The position numbers were made by a program, and so were the translations under genes. Positions 10,610-21,672 of a stretch of DNA of 64,000 nucleotides are shown piece by piece. The notes under the pieces were generated by a model. The model did no database searches, had not been told where the DNA came from, and saw only the letters and a program-made list of their open reading frames with translations. Origin of the DNA: Flectonema sp. DT1601 (Eukaryota; Euglenozoa; Diplonemea; Diplonemida; Diplonemidae); contig OZ025794.1 of assembly GCA_964019425.1 (NCBI GenBank), positions 1,364,001 to 1,428,000 on the forward strand, in the 5' to 3' direction. Each line of letters starts with the position of its first letter. Position 1 is the stretch's first letter.

Positions 10610-11052
10610 TTGTTATAAAATAGTTACTTTTTCTTATTCAATCATCCTACGAGAAGAAGTTATATTAGTTTTCGATAACTAGCTAAATGACTTTTCTTTT
10701 TCTTTTTCTCCCTCGAATTTCACTTACACCCTTTTGTGTCTTTTTTTTCAGCCTCAAAGCATTTTTTTTTAAACTCTCTGAGACTCGGACATTTCGTCAA
10801 ACGCAAGAATTCGGTTTTCTTTTTTTTGTTTGTTTGTTCTTCCTGTTGCCTGCCATGGGTCACTCATGCTTTCTAGCATTAGAGAGGTCTGGTCGGTGAC
10901 ATGTGATATTTTGATTGAAAATTGGTGATAAAGAAAAGTTAACATCGTTTATTATTCAGAGATAAAGGGAAATAAACGATAAGATTGTGTAGTACGTTGT
11001 GTGCGTACTTAAAGTCACGTTCTGTTACTTCAGTCACCCCCTTAAACACAAG
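10610..11052. other. spacer before the J-protein gene
   Basis: No gene seen. T-rich stretches at 10690-10840 are followed by a GTTACTTCAG acceptor ending at 11033, 19 nt before the next ATG. Confidence 0.55.
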
Positions 11053-11769
11053 ATGGTGGTCCCTCATTTGCCAAAACGAGAACCGAAAGACTTTTATAAA
11101 ATATTAGGTGTGAGTGTGAAGGCGACAACTGAAGAGATCAGGTCAGCCTACCGGAAAAGAGCGAGAGAATGTCACCCAGACAAGAACAAAGAAGATGGTG
11201 CGGAGCTGAGATTTAAAGAATTAGTATCTGCACACGAGATATTAAGCAATAAGGAAAAAAGAAAAGAACACGATCTACTGAGAGGTGTCTGGGAACGAAG
11301 AGAGCGAAGACTCGATCCATCAAAGGATTCATTCAGAACAAGTTTCAATGTCAAAGACCACAACACTGAAGTAACTCAAGCAGCTTATGATGAACTGCAC
11401 CACGCCAGACAATGTCGTGCAGACTTACTTAAGAAGCGCAGGGAAGGCCGTAGCACTTCCACTGCCAGTCTCACACCAGAACAACGGGAATTCTGGAAAA
11501 CAAGAACAGCGGAGCTTGCCAGGAAAAAAAAAGTTGACGAGTCTCGCAAAAAGGTAACCGAAACCACGGAGAAAACAGTCAAAGCTGAGCGCAAGAAACA
11601 AGTTCAAAAGGCTTCCGAGGCTCGTAAAAAAGCTGCGTCTCGGGCAGCTAGAGTGCAGTCTGTCTCTCCACTAAGACCTCCTACGAAACCAATATTCCCG
11701 ACTAATGGGTCAGGGTGGAGATCGTTTTCAAACTTAAGTCTTCCACCCACATACGTCAAGTGTTTGTAG
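11053..11769 (+). CDS. J-domain protein (class C Hsp40 co-chaperone)
   Basis: Hsp70 co-chaperone. Residues 12-75 form a complete J domain: DFYKILGVSVKATTEEIRSAYRKRA in helices I-II, the catalytic HPD triad in ECHPDKN, and FKELVSAHEILSNKEKRKEHD in helices III-IV. There is no Gly/Phe region, zinc finger or C-terminal client domain. Instead the remaining about 160 residues are a very basic Lys/Arg/Glu-rich helix (REFWKTRTAELARKKKVDES) and a short Ser/Pro tail, as in nuclear or ribosome-associated DnaJC proteins. I start at 11053 because the acceptor CTTCAG ends at 11033 and the earlier in-frame Met at 10999 would lie upstream of it. Length 238 residues. No transit peptide or membrane segment is seen. 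Confidence 0.85.
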   Translation: MVVPHLPKREPKDFYKILGVSVKATTEEIRSAYRKRARECHPDKNKEDGAELRFKELVSAHEILSNKEKRKEHDLLRGVWERRERRLDPSKDSFRTSFNVKDHNTEVTQAAYDELHHARQCRADLLKKRREGRSTSTASLTPEQREFWKTRTAELARKKKVDESRKKVTETTEKTVKAERKKQVQKASEARKKAASRAARVQSVSPLRPPTKPIFPTNGSGWRSFSNLSLPPTYVKCL

Positions 11770-13143
11770 TATTGAATTTGGTAGTTTTGCAAATGATTTT
11801 TGTTACTTTCAGTTTCGTTATCAAAGCAGCAGGTTCTATCGAGACTGAAGAAGTCACAACACAAACAGTGCCGTGATTGTTGTTTACACGTCGATGTGTT
11901 GTCTCCGAAAGTTGTTATTTTGATGTCATGTTTTCTGATATCGGATCGGACGTCCAACTGGAAATTAGACCGTTGGGACAATAAAATTATGCGGAGACAC
12001 ATTTTTTGGCTGCTTTAGTGGCAGGTTAACAGTTGGCTGGAGGGATACCATGTTGTTGTTTAATTGCTTGCATTTGGTATTTCTATTTTTTTTTATCTTC
12101 CCTTCTCTTTGTTTAGAATTATTATTATTTCCCCTATTTTCTCAACCTCTTCAACAAATACTTTCCTCTATTAGACTGAGAAAGCTTAATCTTCTGTCAC
12201 TACTTCAGTTTAACTTTATTACTTATTTTTAGTATCATAACGTATATTACTGTTTCTGCATTATCACCCCCCTTTCCTGTTTTCGAACTAGCATTATAAG
12301 CTAACTCATGTTTTTTAAAAAAAGGGGATTATTTATTAATTGACAAAAAGTAATTAAAAAAGGTGAAAAAAAACCTACACTCTGACGGATCACATTATAC
12401 CTCTGGGACTCACTACTATTTTTAGTAATTTAATAGCACGATTCTGTACTGCACTGAATGACAACACGAAAACAAGATATGTGCGTTATTATCTGCGAGT
12501 GTTTACCAATTCTAACATTACATTTAGTCAACGTGTATCATAATTAACTTTTATTTTAGTTAACTCTGGCACTTCAACGTTTCGAACACCCCCTCCCTCC
12601 TCCCTTATATTATATTAAACTGAGATAATTAGTTTTTTAATAAATAAAGCAGATTGTTATTGCTCTCAAAAAAAGATAAATAAAAAGAAGAAAAGTAAAT
12701 TTCCCCCTTTTTTTTTTTTCCCCATTCCTATTTCAGAAGAAAACTGTTGGTAGTGAAGACTCTCTTTTGGCGAAAAAAAATATTGAGCTTACGTTTTCTT
12801 AGTAAGCTTGAAATCCCTTCATTGAATCTTGTAGACTTGTGATGATATTCTTTAATCTCAATGCAACAAGTAAATCGAGAGAACTACTTCTTCAAATTAA
12901 GTTGTTAACCATAACCTTGTTAATTAAAAACCCCTTTGGTGCGAACGGGAACTGGTCCTCCCTTTACTCCTCTAATCTCTTCATCAAATGGGGGGTACTG
13001 TACATGTATCTGACCATTGTAATTTTTTCTATCCTTTAAAAAAAAAAAAAAAGATATTGGTTAAAAAGTAAAATTTCAATTTTCGATCACTCTTGTGAGG
13101 TAATTACTAATTTTCAGGGAAAAGCAGAAGAAAAAAAAAAAAC
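11770..13143. other. AT-rich spacer of about 1.4 kb
   Basis: No gene supported. It contains runs of T (12705-12720) and A (13039-13053) and only short chance reading frames. A TACTAATTTTCAG acceptor ends at 13117, 26 nt before the next ATG. Confidence 0.55.
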
Positions 13144-13971
13144 ATGTTTAGTAAAGTTCTTATTGCCAGTCTGTTGTCGACTGCGTACTCGCTCAATGCG
13201 ACTGTTGATTGCAAAGCAGCTAAAATGTATAAAGACAAAGCTGGATGTATTCCCCAACGATGTGGGAGTTTCAGCGTAGAAGGCTTCCTTAGTGTGTCTG
13301 AGCAAGAGAGTCTAAAGTCTATGGCAGAAAAGACATTTAGTCTCGGAGTGCAAGATGGAGCGGCATCTATATTTGATCCTCATCAGTGTATTTTATCACA
13401 TCGAGATCAGTTTATTGATTATAAACAAAAAATATCAAATCTTCGTCAACGAAGAGTAGGCTCCGATAGATTTATAACAAAACATGAATTAGAAACTTAC
13501 AAATCCATAGCAACCCGTTTACGTAAGACAATCGCTGATGAATTTAATCATAATGAGGAAGACCTGTATCTGGCTTCACCAACATTCTTTTCAAGACTGA
13601 CAGCAAAAGAACCCAGAAACGAACACGATGAATATTGGCATGAGCACATCGACACCCAGCAGTACGGTTCTTTTGCATTTACTACACTTCTCTACTTGTC
13701 AACTCAAGAAACTGATTTCACTGGTGGATCGCTTGTTATAAATGGAAATCCAATTCATCCAATCGCAGGATCAATGGTTGGGTTCACAAGTGGTCAAGAG
13801 AATCCACATCATGTTGATAAACTCTCTTCAGGTATTAGATTCGCTATCACTACAGCATTCACATGTCAGGGTCCTCCTGTTGGTATTCCACTTCAGTCAT
13901 TCTTAGACACTACTCCAACCTTTGATGAAGAAACCGACAAACCCATCGGAGAAGATGAAGAAGAAGGATAA
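13144..13971 (+). CDS. 2-oxoglutarate/Fe(II) oxygenase, OGFOD3-like, secretory pathway
   Basis: Iron- and 2-oxoglutarate-dependent hydroxylase resembling animal OGFOD3. A signal peptide is visible (MFSKVLIASLLSTAYSLNA). The double-stranded beta-helix has the HxD iron motif in YWHEHIDTQQYGSF, the strand TTLLYLSTQETDFTGGSL, the distal iron His in NPHHVDKL and the 2-oxoglutarate Arg in SGIRFAITTAFTC; these last motifs (TSGxENPHxV, RFAITxAFTC) are characteristic of OGFOD3. All catalytic residues are present, so it should be active. Two N-terminal Cys pairs (VDCKAAK, GCIPQRCGSF) fit an ER-lumen or secreted protein. 275 residues; acidic C-terminal tail, no ER-retention signal. Substrate unknown. 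An ATTTTCAG acceptor lies 26 nt upstream; the next gene starts 255 bp downstream. Confidence 0.85.
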   Translation: MFSKVLIASLLSTAYSLNATVDCKAAKMYKDKAGCIPQRCGSFSVEGFLSVSEQESLKSMAEKTFSLGVQDGAASIFDPHQCILSHRDQFIDYKQKISNLRQRRVGSDRFITKHELETYKSIATRLRKTIADEFNHNEEDLYLASPTFFSRLTAKEPRNEHDEYWHEHIDTQQYGSFAFTTLLYLSTQETDFTGGSLVINGNPIHPIAGSMVGFTSGQENPHHVDKLSSGIRFAITTAFTCQGPPVGIPLQSFLDTTPTFDEETDKPIGEDEEEG

Positions 13972-14226
13972 TAAACACTAACGGTACGATCACCACATTG
14001 ATTGAGGTGGGATGTTGAATGTATTTAGTTCTTACCGATAATCGATCGATATTAAAAAACAACAAGACGCAAAGTGATCCATCTTTTTTTGAAATTTTTT
14101 TTTCCTCACCCAGCGAGTCATAAAAATGCAAAAACCCAATAGTGTGATTTTCATCACAACAAGAACGTGGGATTGTTATTAATTTCTAAAAGCATACTTT
14201 TCAACTCAGTAATCTAAATCATAAAA

Positions 14227-15331
14227 ATGGGAGTAGAGTATGAGAAGTTCACGATGGAACAGGTTGCTGCTGACTCAGATCTAATGGTTTGGGGAGGATG
14301 GGTGATCAACGTAAAGAAATTTAAAGATGATCATCCTGGAGGTTCGCAATACATCACAAACTGGGCAGGAAGAGACATTACGGAAATATTTTCAGCCGAA
14401 AGCCCCCACAGGCACAGCAGCTACGCAGAAAAGGTTCTCGACTCTCTCAAGGTCGGTACCGTCATCGGTCAAGAATTATCAAAGAAGGAAGCTATTAAGT
14501 ACAGCGGATTAGTTGATGTTGATGAGCCGTTTCTATTTCAAGTTTCTGATCTTGGAGCAGCCTACCACGGATGGATGGCGTCCCAACCTGTTGTTACGAA
14601 ATTAACAATCTTTCCTTACCCAATAATTGAAGCTTTGTCTAGATACCCTTGGTGGTGGATTTGGGTTATTATTCCTCCTATTGTATTCTATGGGTTATAC
14701 AACGCTTTTTGTAATGGTGTCAGTACTTTGGAAATGACGGCTTTCTTCTCTGCAGGTGTAGCTACTTGGGTATGCATGGAGTACCTTCTGCATAGACTTG
14801 TATTTCATATCGTTGCCGACAGTGCTGGATGGAATTTATTCCATTTCTTTGCTCATGGTCTTCATCACTTAACTCCTCATGATCCAACGAGATTAACATT
14901 TCCACCTCCATTCACTCTTGCGTTGGCTGTAATCTTTTGGAATTTGTTTAAGGTGGCTTGCTTTGGTCATTTTGGATTTGCGGCTTTGTTTTCTGGATTT
15001 GTTACTGGGTACATTGCGTATGATACGACTCACTTTTTATACCACCACACTGACTGTAGTCGTTATGGTTCATTTGTGTTCCCAAGATTCTTCAGCAGTT
15101 ACTTGAAATTCATGAAATCCCATCACAACACTCATCACTTCTTAAACGATGATTGTAATTTTGGTGTCAGCAACCCGGTTCTTGATTTCGTATTTGGTAC
15201 CTACATGTCAAAGGGTGAGGTATGTAAAGTTTTATATTTTTTTAATCATTTAAGTTGTTACTATTCTCATGATAACATAAATCCAACAGGCTGAACGCCA
15301 GCGGGAACTGAAGGCTAGTAAAGTCCAATAA
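14227..15331 (+). CDS. FA2H: fatty acid 2-hydroxylase (cytochrome b5 plus FA-hydroxylase)
   Basis: Hydroxylates the alpha carbon of fatty acids used for ceramide in the ER membrane (Scs7/FA2H). Residues 10-80 are a cytochrome b5 domain with the heme-binding HPGG motif (KKFKDDHPGGSQYI) and the second heme His in SPHRHSSYAEKVL. Residues about 140-335 are the membrane hydroxylase with several hydrophobic spans and the di-iron histidine boxes HRLVFH, HGLHHLTPHD, FLYHHTD and HHNTHHF. The protein continues through a 70-nt intron (15220-15289, GTATGT..CAACAG, phase 0) into a 14-codon exon ending ERQRELKASKVQ, giving 344 residues, close to the family's usual 370. Without the splice the tail would be a low-complexity read-through. 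A CAACTCAG acceptor ends 17 nt before the ATG. Confidence 0.93.
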
Positions 15332-15377
15332 GTAACATAACTATTAGAGGCGTTGGTAGGTGAACAGGTTATCAGCT

Positions 15378-15464
15378 TGAGGCGAGTGCGATACTGTGGG
15401 GTGCGTCGCGGATAACGAACACACTCACGGTAGACACGCATGTCGTGCTACGCACTTCACCTCA
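15378..15464. other. long inverted repeat, possible structured RNA
   Basis: TGAGGCGAGTGCG at 15378-15390 pairs with CGCACTTCACCTCA at 15451-15464, with one bulge and a G-U pair; the 60-nt interior has a further TGCGT/ACGCA pairing. It lies about 50 bp after the FA2H stop codon in a locally GC-rich patch. It could be a 3' UTR structure or a small RNA; no family recognised. Confidence 0.35.
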
Positions 15465-17983
15465 TGGAGTGCTCAGAACATTTATTTTCAATTTAAAACT
15501 GTCAATTGTGATCAACTGTTGTCAGTGGATGAAAACTATTGCAAAATACTCAAGAGCAGCTTACAATAATCTCGTTAGGCTGCTGAAATGAGCATCTCAC
15601 GAGAAGTGGTTTCTGCAATCGTGAAACTCGACCTTCAGGAACGAAAACATTTCAAATTTGTACCTTGTTTTCAAAAAAAAGAAAAGAAAAAAAAAAAAGA
15701 TATCCCTCCAATTTCCCCCTTTTTTTTTTTGTTGTTCCTCATCTTTCCTTCATCTGTCTTCTTCATTTCGAGCATTCGCTGGAAGGGAGTCTTGTCAGAA
15801 GTAGCAAAACAAATAACTGATTCGACGTTGTTGATGTTTCTCTCACTTGGTTTGTTCAACGCAAAAATGATAAACTGAATTTCAAGAATGAATGATTCCG
15901 ATGGATGTCTCTCGTGCGAATGAAAAAGTTTTACTTGTGTCTCACAAGTATAGTGTAGAATTTGCATGAGATTTTATCCTTTTCCCTTTTTTTGTTTTTA
16001 CGCAGTCTGATTGGGGAAAAAAAAAGCTAACGCGAAAAAAAACCATTGGAACAGACAAAAAAAAAACTAAGAACATTAATAGCAAAGTAAATTTTCTTTT
16101 TTTTGGCTATCAGCCCAATTTTCCCCCTGATTTTATGCATGCATACAGAGCAGTGAAACACACGTCGTCGCCTTGCCTTTTTTTTGTTGCAGGTTTGTTC
16201 TTCACTTTGTGTGTGTGGTTCTTGTTGTAATTTGTTCTGTCTGCTGTCTTTGACATTGCAGGCATCGCATCTGATGAGATTTGGTGGTGGATTTGAATTG
16301 AGAAGAACTTCCGCTTGTTAGCAAAGTTGTTTCTTGATTTCAAAAGGAAAGGGGGGAAATTAAATGAGAGCGCCGTGTATCAATTACCCTCTCTTCAGGT
16401 TCTGTCCTTAGTGTTGGTCACCTTTCTTTGTTTCGTATCCATCGTTCTTGCTGCAAAATGCGAGCTGCATATGCGGGGCTCACTTCCAACACAGAATGTC
16501 TTTTTTTTTTTTTTTTTTTCCGTCTAAAAAGTATTCCTCAGCTCATTCTTCTTTTTAAATTTTCTCCCCCCAATTCACCTTTTTAAGTGTTTTTGCTGTT
16601 TGCACATCCCTTGTTGCTGAGCCTTGTGCACACGTGGGAAACGTGTGACTTTTGGTAGTTATTAACATCTGAAATTACTTGACAGGGTGATGAGTCTGAG
16701 AGCCCACAAGGGTACAGTTCTGGATCCTGCAAGGAGGCAAGCTGCCTCAAATCTACTGGTTGTTTTATCGTAGGTCAACATCTCTCTTCTTGTACCTGAA
16801 CAAACCTTGCTAAGAGAGATGGACTGAAATTCTTTTTCTTTCTCTTTTTGTTGGAAGCGCCGGACACTTTGAGTTCCTCCAACGCTATTTAAAGCACACG
16901 ACCTATTCACAATCTCTAATTATTATGAACCAAATTATCTTTGAAAATTTTGGTGTTACTCATGCTATTCGGGAGTGATTCGTGTTCCCAAACACGTTTG
17001 TGTGAACATAAGTTTTGTACAATCAAAATGCTACAAAAGAATCCACACGAGTTGCTTCATTGCACTGGACACGTGTCATTCTTCTAGGCTTTTTAACCTT
17101 CTTTTCTTTTTTTTGAATAAATTTATATGAAGTAATAGTTAGAATGTATGAATGTTGGAATCTGAAAATCGTGTTTCTAGCTCACAGTCTGACCGGATTT
17201 CGGTTTTTGTGTATAAACAAAAGCAAATTAGTGTTCCCTACTAACTAACATACTGGCTTCCCACGACTTGAGTAGGAGGGGCCTGACACGGCAGTGTCCC
17301 CCTTACTTTCTTCGCTGAAGAGGGAAATGGCCACGATTTATTGATTGATTGAATATTTGTAGTACTGATTAACTTCCCACGACTGATAACGAAGTTATTT
17401 GCACGGCTAATTATTTTTTTTCCTAATTTTAACCCATAACCAACGATTTGGAAGATCTGTTTTACCTTGTGATCGATTTTTTCGCAAGCTAGCCTACCGT
17501 AAGTTTTTGACGTTTTCAGCACAATAAAGCAAAAGAAAAAAAAATAACAAAAAAAAAAAAATAAACTAGTATGCAAAGAAAATTAAAAATGGAAAAAAAA
17601 TTAAAAAAAAACATGAAGTGAAAACAAAAAAAACATAACTACGCACGAGTGATGATAAGAGGAAAGAAAAAAAAAATATAGCCCAGGGCGTAAATAGACT
17701 GTTTGGTGAAAGAAATAAAAGTATCCCCTTCCCACCACCACAACCACGAATAAGAAAAAACTGAAGCAAACAGCAGACGAAAAAAACATTGAGGGAAGCG
17801 GATTCTGTGTGTCTTAGTAGTACTTATCAGAGGAAGAAAAAAAACGTAAATTTAGATTGAACAAATGCAGTTAAATCTTTGAACGGAGGGTGAGGGAGGA
17901 AACGTCGGCATATCCCGGCGATATAATTTCACTTTTTTTTCTTCTTTTTTTTTCTTTTAAATTCCCCCCCCTCCACTATTTGT

Positions 17984-18322
17984 CTTCCCGTCACTACTAT
18001 GAATGTCTTCTGTTCCGCAAGCTGTTAGTTGGGTAGTACTTCGGGATACTTCTTCTGCACAGAATAAATTGCAATACCGTATACTGAATACAGAACATAT
18101 ATTTTTACCTCTTCGCAGAGTTAGCAACGACAAAGGTGTGAAGTAACAAAAGTTAAAAAGTGAAGTTGGCCGATTTTCCCCCACTTTTTTTCTTCCCGTC
18201 ACCACTTTGAATCTTTTCTGCTTCGCAGGCACTGTTAGTTCGGTAGTATTAGGGATACTTCTTGCACAGATTAAATTGCAATACTATTTGCTGAATACCA
18301 ATTCTTTTTCCTCTTCGCAGAA
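17984..18322 (+). repeat. imperfect direct repeat containing a duplicated splice acceptor
   Basis: Copy 1 is 17984-18120 and copy 2 is 18192-18322. Both share CTTCCCGTCAC.ACT, GAAT.TCTTCTG, GCACTGTTAGTT-like text, GGGATACTTCT, TTGCACAGA, AAATTGCAATAC and end in CTCTTCGCAGA. The second copy's acceptor (to 18320) is the likely leader junction of the insulysin-like gene. Confidence 0.75.
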
Positions 18323-18398
18323 TTTAAAAGAAGTGATAGCTGTCGTGAGCCATTAAAAGAAACGTGAACGCTAAAGCGCCCAGCAGCAACATCACAAT

Positions 18399-21300
18399 AT
18401 GCCAGATGACGACTCTGATTGGATTCGATGCATCACTCCGAGTGAGTTAGCAGGAGGGGTTCGAACTTCACAACAAACAGCATATTTCACATTACCGAAT
18501 GGAGTCAGATGTTTATATCTTGAAGACAACAGTGAAGAGATGGCAACAGTTGCTGTGACAATTGGAGTTGGATACTTTGATAATCCTGGTAATATACAAG
18601 GACTAGCAGCATTGGTTGAAAAGATGATTGTTTTAGGGAGTACCAGATACCCAACTGCTGGAGACCTTGAGGAAACGTGTGTCGCTCAAGGAGGTGAATT
18701 CGAACTAAAAACTGAAGGAGAAACAACAACAATAACAGCAACAGCACCAATGGGAGCTCTGAGAGAAATCTTCGACAGAATCGCTGATATGATATGTGAA
18801 CCGTTGCTGCCACACTCGGCTGTTGCGAACCAAATTTCTGTGATCGATTCTCAACACGAAGACACACTTTGTAATCTTGACAACGCAATTAAACAATTAA
18901 TAAGAGACATGGCGCACTCATCACATCCCCTTCACGGGTTTGCTACTGGAAACAAACTAACGCTTGGATCGATCCCAAACATAGTTGATGCTGTGACAGA
19001 ATGGATATTTCGTTATTATGTTGCTCAGAATGTAACTGTGTGCGTATCGATACCCGATTCGAATGCTTTACAACCAGAAGAATTGGAAGCTTTACTGGTT
19101 GAGACTTTTGCAAGACTTCGTCAAGGAGTTGCATGCCAACGAGAAATCAGTCAGACACCATCCTTTCCAGAGCAACTACTAAAGACTTGGGTAAAGGTGA
19201 TTCCACCACCAGAAACCAACTCACAGACTGGAATATTAAAACTTATATTCCCAATCTCTATCGGGTTCATGTCGTACCGTTCTCAAGCTTTAACATACGT
19301 ATCTCACTTTCTTGGCGCCAATGCTTCTGGGTCAATGCTCTCAAAACTAATAGAAAGCGGAAAAGCAACAAGCGGGAAAGCAACATGTGATTTCCAAGGA
19401 AGTAGTTGGTCGATATTTTCTATCACTATAAACCTAACAGAACAAGGTCGGTCTTTACTTGATGATGTTGTTGTTAAAATTTTACAAGGGATTTACGTGA
19501 TAAAAGCTCACGCTCTTGACACAACGGTATGGGGGTCAGTTTCAAAATTAGTAGTCAGACACTTAGCTTTATCTGAAACAGCAGTATATGCTGGGGATGT
19601 CTCAAAGAGAATGTTGTACGCAAAACCAGAACACTTACTAATAGCGGGTAGAGTTTTTGTTGAGTACGTTGCAGCTGATATAACTTCTGTTATAGAATCG
19701 TTGTCACCTGCAAACATGATTGGTATTCACATTGGTAATCATACTCAACGTGATTGTCCTTTACAATCAGCGTGGGGATACTCTCTTCGTTATAATGCTC
19801 TTCGAATGCCTGATTCATTAATTATGATGTGGTGTGATAAAATATTCCCTCTCGACTCAAATATGAAACTACCACTAGTTCCAAGAATCGAATGGATTCC
19901 AACCCCAAGTGAACTACATAAATCAACAACATGTACTTATGAAGGAAGAACAACTATTGGAACATATCCATCACCTCCAACAACAGTGTATTCCGAATCA
20001 GTTTTAAATAGCAGGGAAGGTCTTCTTAGTATTTCTTTACTGTTTCCAATATGTATGGTGTCACCTCTTCATGCTGCAGCATTACTGTTGTTCTCTGTTA
20101 TTCTCGACCATAAGATGACAGAATTCATAAAAGAAGCAGACTTTCACAGACTGACTGTTTCCATTGAAGTTCCTAAAACATCGCAGTGCAGGTTGCAAAT
20201 TACTTTGCATGGCTCAGGATCAACGATGTCATCATTTGTGAAAGACACATTAAATGAAATATTAATCATCCTAAAAGAATGGTGTTACAGTACTCAGTTA
20301 GTCTCTCCTGAAGTCTTTTTAAAATGCAGGACGGAATCAGCAACACAAGTCATGATGCAATCAAATCGTAATCCAGTGATTCAGGCTCGTCGTTTTGCTG
20401 CTTCTTTATTAGAGCCTGAGGCAATGCATAGTATTAGTGCTTTAGTTCAAGGACTGAGTGAGCTATCGTTGGAAGATTTAATTTTCTTATATCCAACAGT
20501 GTTGTTAACACCCGCAGCAGTTACTGCAACGTTGTCTGGTTCGTTTAGTCGAAATCAAGAAACTGCTTTGAGTAGATTCATATTGGAAGATTTTGTTCTA
20601 AGTCTTCGTAAACACATTCCTCCTAATTGTTTACTAGCACATGGTGGATCTTCAATGGTCGGGTGTATTAGTAACTTGTCGGGTACTTCAACAAAATCTG
20701 ACAATACAGCTGTTCGACTCACTCCGACTATGTTCGATTCCTTTCTTGTTGTTGACTCTCAAAATACTGAAGAAGACGAATCACAACCACAACCATGTGG
20801 TGTTACCATTGAGCTTTGCTTCTTACCAACATCATGGCATGACATAACTCTTTGTGTTGCTACTTCCGTGTTGTCTTGCATTATTCACAATGAACTTCAA
20901 AAATGGACCCACAACATTGACCCCTCTATTGAATCAGGATGCAGCTACGAAGCATTCTCTTCCGTATGTATTTATTAAACTGTTAGTGAGATTGAGATTC
21001 CTGTCATCGGTAATAAAGGCTGTCGCATGTTTTAAGCTTTAATAATAAAAATCCAAACAGTGCACTAGTTGTGTTGTGTATGCTTCCTCTTCTACGATAG
21101 AACCCCTGGATTTGTTGTGTATGTTGCAGTGCTTCGTGAAAGGAGTTCCTCGAAACCTATCAAAAGAAATGGTGAGTTGTGGTATCACAACGGACGTTTA
21201 TCGGAGGCAAACTGAGGGACGAGGTCGAGCTTGGGAAGGACAAAGTAGAACTGATAAATCCCTAGCACCGTGGGGTATTCTACAGGACATTATTCAAGGT

Positions 21301-21672
21301 GGGAAGCTAACTGGATTTGCTAAAACATCATTCGGGGAAGTTGGGGAAGTGATAAGTCGCACTAGTGTTGCGGAGATGAGGGATCACATTTCTAGATTGA
21401 TGTTATTAGTTTCTAATCATAGTGAGAAACAATCATATTCTATTTCTTCTATTGCTCCTGGTAGATGGAGAAGTTCAACTCTAGACTGGTACGATGGACA
21501 AATAGCAGCACCTCTCTACCCTCCAAACATCACACCGGCAACCAGCTCATTACATTCAGTTGGTCTTACAGCTGTTACTGTTTCTGCATCTTCACAAGTT
21601 CCTGTTTCAGTCCCATCATTTTCGTGTTACTTGGTAGCGTCTCCTGCAGCATTTGCAAGCTCGTGTAAGTAA
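18399..21672 (+). CDS. insulysin-like M16 family protein lacking the zinc-binding motif (pseudo-protease)
   Basis: Member of the M16A (insulin-degrading enzyme/Ste23/nardilysin) family: four half-domains, 1058 residues. The N-terminal domain aligns closely with insulysin (YFTLPNGVRCLYLEDN, NIQGLAALVEKMIVLGSTRYP, HPLHGFATGNKLTLG). The inverted zinc motif HxxEH is A71-L-V-E74-K75, and the third zinc ligand Glu of the DSEHE motif is Gln152, so no metal site remains. It may be a non-catalytic binding or chaperone-like partner. One intron at 20964-21060 (97 nt, GTATGT..AAACAG, phase 0) joins the last 203 residues. A second donor-like GTAAGT at the stop codon leaves open a longer, differently spliced C-terminus. 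The leader acceptor CTCTTCGCAG ends at 18320, 78 nt before the ATG. Confidence 0.85.

Larger units (their letters stand above)
15332..18398. other. 3-kb non-coding spacer
   Basis: No protein gene supported; the longer open frames (16315, 16662-, 17241-) are compositionally random and lack family motifs. Within it I see a stem-forming segment at 15378-15464, many A/T runs, and an imperfect direct repeat at 17984-18120 / 18192-18322 whose copies both contain a CTCTTCGCAG acceptor. Confidence 0.55.

Noticed and set aside
10999-11052. Earlier Met of the J-protein
   Set aside because: It lies upstream of the CTTCAG acceptor and gives a non-homologous N-terminus.
16315-16910. Candidate genes in the 15.3-18.4 kb spacer
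   Set aside because: Short, low-complexity, no acceptors close to their Met codons and no homology recognised.
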